Below, one piece after another: positions 6,232 through 10,880 of a stretch of DNA of 10,880 bases. Origin of the DNA: Trueperaceae bacterium (GTDB taxonomy: Bacteria > Deinococcota > Deinococci > Deinococcales > Trueperaceae); the NCBI GenBank assembly GCA_003567075.1, contig PXAU01000005.1:1-10880 (forward strand), read 5' to 3'. Positions within the stretch are counted from its first letter, which is position 1. Each line of letters opens with the position of its first letter. The position numbers and the translations under genes are program-made. The notes under the pieces are model-generated. The model saw only the letters and a program-made list of their open reading frames with translations. It was not told the DNA's origin and made no database searches.

Positions 6232-7032
6232 ATGTCTACAGCGACCTACGACTTCGACGGCAAGACGCTCCTCGTCACCGGCGGCGCCGGCGACATAGGC
6301 CGTGCGGTCGCCTTGCGCTGCGCCGCCGACGGTGCAGCCATCGCCCTCGTCGACCTCGACGAGGCGAAGATGGCGACGGTGGTCGATGACCTACGCGCCA
6401 CCGGGCGCGACGCGGAAGCCTACCGCTGCGACGTCACCGACGGCGAGCAGGTGACCGCCACCGTGGCCGCCGCTGCGGCGCGTTTCGGCCGGATCGACTT
6501 CTGCTTCAACAACGCCGGCTACCAGGGCCTGTTCGTGCCAACCACCGACTACCCCGAAGCCGATTTCCGCAAGGTCATGGACGTCAACGTCGTGGGCGTG
6601 TTCAACGTGCTCAGCGCCGTCACCCGGCACATGAAGGGCGCCGGCGGCGGCGCTGTCGTCAACACCGCCTCTTACGCCGGCGTGATCGGGCCGCCGAACA
6701 TGCTGGCCTACGCCGCCTCGAAGTTCGCGGTGATCGGCATCACCAAGACCGCCTCTCGCGACCTCGCCCCCCACGGCATCCGCGTCAACGCCGTCTCGCC
6801 CTCGCTGATCGGCCCCGGCTTCATGTGGACCCGCCAAACCGAGCTCCAGGCCGCCGCCGGCTCGCAGTACTTCGACAGCGACCCGAAGGTGGTGGAGCGG
6901 CAGATGATCGACTCCGTACCGATGCGCCGACTCGGCAGCCTGGAGGAGGTCGCGAGCACCGTGGCGATGCTGCTGAGCGACGAGTCGAGCTACGTGACGG
7001 GCGTCAACCTCGAGGTCACGGGCGGGCAGTGA
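6232..7032 (+). CDS. Short-chain dehydrogenase/reductase, probable sugar or polyol dehydrogenase
   Basis: A 266-residue classical SDR. The cofactor motif TGGAGDIG is at residues 16-23. An acidic Asp41 at the end of strand 2 (LVDLD) suggests NAD(H) rather than NADP(H). NNAG (93-96) and Asn119 follow, and the catalytic Ser147, Tyr160 and Lys164 (YAASK) are all present, so the enzyme should be active. The C-terminal MRRLGSLEEVASTVAMLLSD and YVTGVNLEVTGG are normal for the family. ATG 6232 lies 5 nt after the permease stop, with a GAGGAGTGAGAG purine stretch upstream. It is the last gene of the uptake operon and probably oxidises the imported polyol or sugar in the cytoplasm; sorbitol/mannitol operons have the same transporter-plus-SDR layout. 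The exact substrate cannot be read from the sequence. Confidence 0.92.
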   Translation: MSTATYDFDGKTLLVTGGAGDIGRAVALRCAADGAAIALVDLDEAKMATVVDDLRATGRDAEAYRCDVTDGEQVTATVAAAAARFGRIDFCFNNAGYQGLFVPTTDYPEADFRKVMDVNVVGVFNVLSAVTRHMKGAGGGAVVNTASYAGVIGPPNMLAYAASKFAVIGITKTASRDLAPHGIRVNAVSPSLIGPGFMWTRQTELQAAAGSQYFDSDPKVVERQMIDSVPMRRLGSLEEVASTVAMLLSDESSYVTGVNLEVTGGQ

Positions 7033-7045
7033 CGTGCGGCGTGTG

Positions 7046-7136
7046 CCGGCCCTCGCGGCGCCAGCCGGCGCGGCGCCCCGCCGCGTCGACGTCAACCCGT
7101 CTCGTTCACAACGCGTTGACAGGATGCGAGGGCCGG
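7046..7136. repeat. Inverted repeat upstream of the tRNA gene
   Basis: CCGGCCCTCGC (7046-7056) and its exact complement GCGAGGGCCGG (7126-7136) are separated by 69 bp of very GC-rich sequence. The right arm lies in the spacer of the tRNA promoter. The GGCCCTCGCG core (7048-7057) recurs at 7265-7274 in the hairpin after the tRNA. The region after the dehydrogenase stop may form a terminator for the uptake operon, but no T-run is visible. Confidence 0.4.
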
Positions 7137-7145
7137 GTGTACCCT
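7116..7145 (+). promoter_or_regulatory. Promoter of the tRNA-fMet gene
   Basis: TTGACA (7116-7121, perfect -35), an 18-bp spacer and TACCCT (7140-7145, 3 of 6 to TATAAT but with the T-A...T core). The expected start near 7152 is 9 nt before the mature tRNA 5' end. The perfect -35 with an 18-bp spacer matches the layout of the uptake-operon promoter at 2930. Confidence 0.6.
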
Positions 7146-7160
7146 TATCTTTGCGTCCAC

Positions 7161-7237
<77 letters not shown>

Positions 7238-7245
7238 CACGCCAG

Positions 7246-7281
7246 CGCGAGGGCTCCAGTCTGGGGCCCTCGCGTCAGTTT
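7246..7281 (+). terminator. Hairpin terminator after the tRNA gene
   Basis: Left arm CGCGAGGGCTCC (7246-7257), loop AGTCT (7258-7262), right arm GGGGCCCTCGCG (7263-7274): a 12-bp stem with a single T-G wobble. Only a short TTT (7279-7281) follows after four other bases, so the T-run is weak. The position 9 nt after the CCA end supports termination or 3' end definition. Confidence 0.7.
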
Positions 7282-7316
7282 CGACGCGAGCGACCACCAG
7301 CGCGGAAGGGACCGCC

Positions 7317-8321
7317 ATGCTCGACGATCACCTCCAGCCAGACCACGACGATCTCGAACAATCCGAACACCCGGCCGACGACGTCCCGGATAGCCCTGCG
7401 CACGCCGACGTCGACAGGCAGGCCCCCCGCGCCGGCTTCGTCGCCATCGTGGGCAAGCCGAACGTGGGCAAGTCGACGCTGCTCAACACCATCCTGGGCG
7501 TCAAGGTGGCGCCCATCACCAGCAAACCGCAGACCACACGCCGCGGCGTGCGGGGGATCTACTCCGCCGACCAGCGCCAGCTCGTGTTCGTCGACACCCC
7601 CGGGTACCACCGCGGTGGCACACGCCTCTCCGGGGCCATGAACCAGGCCGTGCGCGAGAGCGTGATCGACGTCGAGGCCGTGCTCTGGATGGTCGATCTG
7701 CGCCGCCCGCCGAACGACGAGGACCGCGACGTTGCGCGCCTGCTGCGAGGGCTCGATCCCGACCTGCGGGGGTGGCTGATCGGCAACAAGCTCGACGCGG
7801 CCAAGTACCCGGAAGAGGCCATCGGCCTCTACCGCGACCTGGCACCGCAGGCCGAGCGCGTCCTCAGCCTCTCGGCGCTCAACGACCCCGACGACGTCTA
7901 CGCCCTTCGCGACGACCTGCTGGACCTGCTCCCCGAGAGCCCCTTCTACTTCCCCGACGACGTTCGCAGCGACCAGCCGCGCGAGGTGTGGGCGGCCGAG
8001 CTCGTGCGCGAGAGCGTCATGACCCACCTGCGGCAGGAACTGCCCTACGCGGTGGCGGTCGTGATCGACGAGTGGCGCGACCCACCCGAGGGCAGCGACG
8101 AGCCGCTCTACCTGCACGCCGAGATCTGGGTCGAGAAGCAGGGGCACAGGCCGATCGTGCTCGGTCGGGGCGGCGCGATGATCAAAGCCATCGGCCGCAG
8201 CGCCCGCAAGCAGCTCGAACTGTTCCTTCAGCAGCAGGTCTACCTCGACCTCGAGGTGGTGGTGCGGCGGGCCTGGCGCGACGACCGCGACGCCTTGCGC
8301 GAGCTCGGCTACGAGGCCTGA
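7317..8321 (+). CDS. era: GTPase Era, 30S ribosome assembly
   Basis: A 334-residue GTPase that binds the 3' end of 16S rRNA and checks 30S subunit maturation in the cytoplasm. The G motifs are G1 GKPNVGKS (46-53), the switch region PQTTRRGVRGI (71-81), G3 DTPG (93-96), G4 NKLD (157-160) and G5 SAL (186-188). The C-terminal KH domain carries the GxxG loop in VLGRGGAMIKAIGRSARK (281-298). ATG 7317 has GGAAGGG (7304-7310) 6 nt upstream. Compared with the roughly 300-residue E. coli protein it has about 35 extra N-terminal residues rich in Asp, Glu and His (MLDDHLQPDHDDLEQSEH), probably disordered. A later start cannot be excluded, but the Shine-Dalgarno sequence supports this one. Its neighbours are a tRNA upstream and a GIY-YIG gene 1 nt downstream. 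Confidence 0.97.
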   Translation: MLDDHLQPDHDDLEQSEHPADDVPDSPAHADVDRQAPRAGFVAIVGKPNVGKSTLLNTILGVKVAPITSKPQTTRRGVRGIYSADQRQLVFVDTPGYHRGGTRLSGAMNQAVRESVIDVEAVLWMVDLRRPPNDEDRDVARLLRGLDPDLRGWLIGNKLDAAKYPEEAIGLYRDLAPQAERVLSLSALNDPDDVYALRDDLLDLLPESPFYFPDDVRSDQPREVWAAELVRESVMTHLRQELPYAVAVVIDEWRDPPEGSDEPLYLHAEIWVEKQGHRPIVLGRGGAMIKAIGRSARKQLELFLQQQVYLDLEVVVRRAWRDDRDALRELGYEA

Positions 8322-8322
8322 G

Positions 8323-8676
8323 GTGCCGATCGCGGCGCGTTGGCGGCGGCTGGGGCGCCTCCCGCCGATACGCGGCCGCGACGCGATGCCGGGCGTGTAC
8401 GAGCTCGCGGATGCCGAACGCACCGTCATCTACATCGGTCAGTCCGCAACCGACGTACCCAACCGCGTACGGCAGCACCTGGCGAGGTCCGGTTGCGTGC
8501 GCGAGCACGCGCTGTACTGGCGCTACCGCCACTCCCGCGTACCCGCCGCCGACGAAGCGTCGCTGCTTGCGGCCCACGCCGCGCGCCATGGCGGGCTGCC
8601 GCGCTGCAACCGGGCCACGCCGCTGCCACGCGACGCCGCCAGACGCTGGCAGGAGCGGAGTCAGAGTCGCGACTGA
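8323..8676 (+). CDS. Small GIY-YIG domain protein
   Basis: A 117-residue protein containing little more than a GIY-YIG nuclease-like domain: GVY at residues 24-26, YIG at 37-39, the helix NRVRQHL (47-53) with Arg48, a candidate catalytic Glu78 in DEASLLAAH, and Asn96 in LPRCN. These are the usual conserved positions of the fold, so it could be an active single-strand or branched-DNA nuclease or a binding protein. Its cellular role is unknown. GTG 8323 begins 1 nt after the era stop, with GAGG (8313-8316) inside the end of era, so it is probably coupled to era. An internal ATG at 8386 (residue 22) would still keep the domain but lacks a ribosome site. The Arg-rich start and end could contact nucleic acid. 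Confidence 0.75.
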   Translation: MPIAARWRRLGRLPPIRGRDAMPGVYELADAERTVIYIGQSATDVPNRVRQHLARSGCVREHALYWRYRHSRVPAADEASLLAAHAARHGGLPRCNRATPLPRDAARRWQERSQSRD

Positions 8677-8729
8677 GACGTGCATCTTCGCTGCTTTCGA
8701 GGCACCGCCTGTGGCCATTCCCACCCAAG

Positions 8730-8760
8730 CTGCCGCGCCAAACGTGATATAACGCGGCAG
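8730..8760. promoter_or_regulatory. Inverted repeat bracketing a -10 box
   Basis: CTGCCGCG (8730-8737) and CGCGGCAG (8753-8760) are perfect complements separated by 15 bp. The loop contains the extended -10 element TGATATAAC. Arm centres are 23 bp apart, about two helical turns, so a dimeric regulator could bind here and control the outer-membrane protein gene. Alternatively the transcript from the GIY-YIG gene could fold into a terminator, but no T-run follows. Confidence 0.45.
8745..8753 (+). promoter_or_regulatory. Extended -10 promoter of the outer-membrane protein gene
   Basis: TGATATAAC reads as an extended -10 (TG, one base, then TATAAC at 8748-8753, 5 of 6 to TATAAT). No good -35 hexamer lies 17 bp upstream, which extended -10 promoters do not require. 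The start would be near 8760, giving a leader of about 44 nt with GGAGG at 8793-8797. Confidence 0.65.
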
Positions 8761-8803
8761 GCGGGAAACATCCGCGTTTCTCACTTCACTCTGGAGGGTC
8801 CGC

Positions 8804-9271
8804 ATGCGTAAGCTCCTCATCTCTCTCGTCATGATCGCCGCCCTCGGTGCCGGCGGCGCCTTCGCGCAGTCCGGGTACTGGGCTGGCGTCAGTAGCGGTT
8901 GGCCGGGCGCGCAGCTCCACTTCGGAGTCGAGAACGTGGTCGCCGGCCTCGACGTCCGCGGCAACCTCGGCTTCGCCTACTTCGGTAGCTACCTCGAAGT
9001 CGGCGCCAGCGTGCTGTACGATCTCGGCCTCGACACCGGCGTCGTTCCGCTCGACGTCTACGTAGGCGGCGGCCCGGGCTTCGGCTTCGTCTTCGGTGGT
9101 GTCGGCGGCTTCGTGACCAGCCTCGAGGCCTTCGCGGGCGCCGAGTACCGCCTCAGCGACCTCGGTCTGCCCGAAGGTGGCGTGTTCCTCGAGCTCGGCC
9201 CGAAGATCGTGATCACGCCTGTGTTCACCTTCGTGCCGGCCGCGCGCCTGGGCTTCAACTGGCACTTCTGA
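8804..9271 (+). CDS. Small outer-membrane beta-barrel-type protein
   Basis: A 155-residue exported protein of unknown function. The signal peptide MRKLLISLVMIAALGAGGAFA (1-21) ends in AFA|QS. The mature part is built of alternating hydrophobic and Gly/aromatic strands (for example NLGFAYFGSYLEVGASVLYDL and VYVGGGPGFGFVFGGVGG). It ends in LGFNWHF, with a terminal Phe as in proteins inserted by the BAM machinery. The pattern suggests an eight-stranded or smaller barrel similar to compact OmpA/OmpW-like proteins. ATG 8804 has GGAGG at 8793-8797. The gene stands alone, with its own promoter at 8745 and a strong hairpin at 9297, so it is probably abundantly and independently expressed. The localisation call is firm; no specific function is claimed. 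Confidence 0.85.
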   Translation: MRKLLISLVMIAALGAGGAFAQSGYWAGVSSGWPGAQLHFGVENVVAGLDVRGNLGFAYFGSYLEVGASVLYDLGLDTGVVPLDVYVGGGPGFGFVFGGVGGFVTSLEAFAGAEYRLSDLGLPEGGVFLELGPKIVITPVFTFVPAARLGFNWHF

Positions 9272-9296
9272 TCGACCGCTCGTCACGCTCTGTTCC

Positions 9297-9325
9297 GAGC
9301 GCCCGGGGCCTGTCCCCGGGCGCTC
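9297..9325 (+). terminator. Hairpin terminator after the outer-membrane protein gene
   Basis: A perfect 12-bp stem: GAGCGCCCGGGG (9297-9308), loop CCTGT (9309-9313), CCCCGGGCGCTC (9314-9325). It starts 25 nt after the stop. No T-run follows; the next bases are TCGCGTGG. The same 12-bp stem and 5-nt loop layout occurs after the tRNA. Confidence 0.75.
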
Positions 9326-9406
9326 TCGCGTGGCGGACCACACCTCGCAACGGCCTCGCCGCAGGATGATGGCGCTGCCAACGCTGCCGGCGACCGTGTG
9401 CGCGGC

Positions 9407-9436
9407 TTGCGCCACGCTAGGGGCGCTCAGTATCAT
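9407..9436 (+). promoter_or_regulatory. Promoter of the lipoprotein gene, probably leaderless
   Basis: A -35-like TTGCGC (9407-9412), an 18-bp spacer and TATCAT (9431-9436, 5 of 6 to TATAAT). The -10 ends 5 nt before ATG 9442, so the usual start distance puts the first transcribed base at the start codon itself. No Shine-Dalgarno sequence precedes the ATG (the bases are CCCGC). Confidence 0.65.
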
Positions 9437-9441
9437 CCCGC

Positions 9442-9849
9442 ATGCCCAACAGCACGGTGCGTTCCCAAGCCGCCATCGCCGTCGCCACTATGCTCGTCCT
9501 TGCGCTAGCTGCCGCCTGCGCTCCGGCCGCCGGCCGGCCGGCGGTCGAGTTCGTCGCCAGCGCAGAGGACGTGATCGCCGAGATCGCGATTTACGGCGTG
9601 AGCCGTCAGCCCAACCCCAACATGAACTTCTACAGCGTCGAGTCGATCGGCGAACGCTTCGTCACGCTGTACTCCGAGAGCACCGTGGGCTTCACGATCC
9701 TGATCGGCCGCATGGAGACACGGCTGAGCTTCACGGCGCAGCAGCGCGGGGACGTGACGGTGCTCGCCGCCTCGGGCCGCGGCACCAACGCCGCCGACGA
9801 GCTCGACATCATCATCATGTACCTGTCGTCGGTGTTCGAGCGGCTCTGA
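9442..9849 (+). CDS. Small putative lipoprotein of unknown function
   Basis: A 135-residue protein. A lipoprotein-type signal peptide contains the hydrophobic run AAIAVATMLVLALAAAC with a lipobox-like Cys26, followed by APAAGRPAVEF. The mature part is about 110 residues, with alternating strands and several acidic positions (SAEDVIAEIAIYGVSRQP, LYSESTVGFTILIGRMETRLSF). It ends in ELDIIIMYLSSVFERL. I recognise no family. The start is ATG 9442, because the signal peptide begins just after it and a -10 box ends 5 nt upstream; translation would then be leaderless. It stands alone between the outer-membrane protein gene and the convergent mfd. The Cys could instead be a simple residue of a cleaved signal, so lipidation is likely but unproven. 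Confidence 0.7.
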   Translation: MPNSTVRSQAAIAVATMLVLALAAACAPAAGRPAVEFVASAEDVIAEIAIYGVSRQPNPNMNFYSVESIGERFVTLYSESTVGFTILIGRMETRLSFTAQQRGDVTVLAASGRGTNAADELDIIIMYLSSVFERL

Positions 9850-9922
9850 AGCGTTCGAGCGGCGCTCCAGCGTCGGTGCGGCGCTGTGTAGCCGACCCGC
9901 GCTGAAGCGTCCGAGCGGCGCT
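9834..9922. repeat. Short direct repeats at the 3' end of the lipoprotein gene
   Basis: The core GTTCGAGCGGC appears at 9834-9844 (inside the coding end), at 9853-9863 and, with one change (GTCCGAGCGGC), at 9909-9919. The second and third copies belong to 21-bp segments, 9846-9866 and 9902-9922, that are 20 of 21 identical and 56 bp apart. The remaining intergenic sequence up to the mfd stop at 9982 shows no gene or clear terminator. Confidence 0.7.
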
Positions 9923-9981
9923 GCGCCTCCGCCCTGGACGTCACATCGCTCGTCACAGACGCGCCGAGGCCCTCTGGACCG

Positions 9982-10880
9982 TCAAGCGCAGGCGAACAGG
10001 ACGTCCGAGATCGCGCCGAGCAGCGCCTGCCCCTCGCCCAGGCCGCGCTTCTTGATGGAGAAGCCCGGCGGGTAGCGGGTGGGCTCGACCTGGAAGCGCA
10101 GCTCGCGGATGCGTCGCGCGTCGTAATCCAGCGCGTCGCCGTGGAAGGCGATCTGCACGTCGGTCATGTGTTCCTTGATGGTGGCGACGCCGCGTCCGGC
10201 GGCCAGGTGGCGCAGCTTCGCGAGCTCCACGAAGGCCTTGACCTCGCCCGGGAAGGGGCCATAGCGCTCGCGCAGCTCGCGCGCGAGCTGGGACACCTCG
10301 GCCAAGTTGGCGGCCTCGGCGAACCGCCCGTAGTAGCCGATGCGCTCGTCGTCGGAGGCGACGTAGCTCGGCGACAAACGCGCGTCGATCGCCAGATCGA
10401 GCGCCACCGGTGGCGGTCCTTCGGAGGCCTGTTCGCCCTTCAGCGCGGCGATCGCCTCGGCCAGCATCTCGGTGTACACCTCGAGCGACACGGCCGCGAT
10501 CTGGCCGTGCTGCTCGGGACCGAGCAGGTTGCCGACGCCGCGGATCTCCATGTCTCGCTCGGCCAGACGGTGCCCGCTCCCCAGGTCGTCGAGCTCGGCC
10601 AGCGCGTACAGGCGCCGCTGCGCCGCCTCGGTGGTCTTGCCCGGGTAGAGCAGGTAGGCCCACGCCTCGGTGTGACGCCGGCCTACCCGGCCGCGCAGCT
10701 GGTAGAGCTGGGCCAGGCCGAGCCGGTCGGCGCGCTCGATCACCAACGTGTTCGCGCCCGCCACGTCCAGACCCGACTCGACGATGGTGGTCGCCAGCAG
10801 CACGTCGAAGGCGCCGTCCTGGAAGCCCAGCATCACCTCCTCGAGCGCATCGCTGCCCATCTGCCCATGGGCCACCCCGA
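9982..10880 (-). CDS. mfd: Transcription-repair coupling factor Mfd, C-terminal part (partial)
   Basis: About 299 C-terminal residues of an ATP-driven DNA translocase that removes stalled RNA polymerase and recruits UvrA for repair. Helicase motif V is seen in LLATTIVESGLDVAGANTLV and motif VI in AQLYQLRGRVGRRHTEAWAY. The linker AERDMEIRGVGNLLGPEQHG is shared with RecG and Mfd. The remaining residues match the TRCF C-terminal domain (GPPPVALDLAIDARLSPSYV, ERIGYYGRFAEAANLAEV, RERYGPFP). This domain autoinhibits UvrA binding and does not occur in RecG, which decides for Mfd. The VAHGQM near the edge is the normal sequence before motif V, so the reading frame continues beyond 10880 and the true start lies outside; full proteins are about 1,000-1,150 residues. 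The stop is TGA (plus-strand 9982-9984). The gene is convergent with the lipoprotein gene. Confidence 0.97.
   Translation of the reverse strand, partial: GVAHGQMGSDALEEVMLGFQDGAFDVLLATTIVESGLDVAGANTLVIERADRLGLAQLYQLRGRVGRRHTEAWAYLLYPGKTTEAAQRRLYALAELDDLGSGHRLAERDMEIRGVGNLLGPEQHGQIAAVSLEVYTEMLAEAIAALKGEQASEGPPPVALDLAIDARLSPSYVASDDERIGYYGRFAEAANLAEVSQLARELRERYGPFPGEVKAFVELAKLRHLAAGRGVATIKEHMTDVQIAFHGDALDYDARRIRELRFQVEPTRYPPGFSIKKRGLGEGQALLGAISDVLFACA

Noticed and set aside
10142..10880. The helicase fragment as RecG rather than Mfd
   Set aside because: The motif V/VI region is shared by both, but the long TRCF C-terminal domain after it is found in Mfd and not in RecG.

Overview
This window is high-GC bacterial chromosomal DNA. 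Its gene types suggest a didermic bacterium, possibly a member of the Deinococcota such as a Truepera-like lineage. That placement is an inference, not a proof. It rests on periplasmic and outer-membrane-type exported proteins (a solute-binding protein without a lipobox and a small beta-barrel protein ending in Phe), frequent GTG starts, and -10 boxes lying 5-6 nt upstream of start codons, as in leaderless genes.

Positions 1-1687 (+) hold the end of a tightly overlapped redox operon. It contains the last codons of an upstream gene, an NAD(P)/FAD-dependent oxidoreductase, and a small DUF1667 Cys-cluster protein. This pair commonly accompanies GlpA-type glycerol-3-phosphate dehydrogenases. A perfect 3 x 15-bp palindromic tandem repeat (1721-1765) separates it from a convergent LacI-family regulator (1782-2813, -).

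The regulator is transcribed divergently from a carbohydrate or polyol uptake operon. That operon encodes a periplasmic solute-binding protein (3195-4448), two CUT1-type permeases (4527-5405 and 5402-6226) and a short-chain dehydrogenase (6232-7032). The 381-bp divergent intergenic region carries a strong promoter (TTGACA, 18 bp, TATCGT). A LacI-type near-palindrome with a central CG sits on the expected transcription start. A leader of about 230 nt follows and contains a second inverted repeat. A perfect 16-bp hairpin lies between the binding-protein and permease genes and probably sets their unequal expression. No transport ATPase is present, so the importer must borrow one. The likely logic is that the imported sugar or polyol is oxidised by the dehydrogenase and also induces the operon through the LacI-type repressor.

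Positions 7116-10880 are housekeeping and envelope genes: an initiator tRNA-fMet with its own promoter and hairpin, the GTPase era, a tiny GIY-YIG-domain protein directly behind era, and a small outer-membrane-type protein with an extended -10 promoter set inside an inverted repeat. These are followed by an unrecognised lipoprotein with a probable leaderless promoter and, on the minus strand, the 3' end of mfd (transcription-repair coupling factor), which runs off the right edge. I saw no CRISPR array, transposase, phage gene or defence system. The most interesting material is regulatory.
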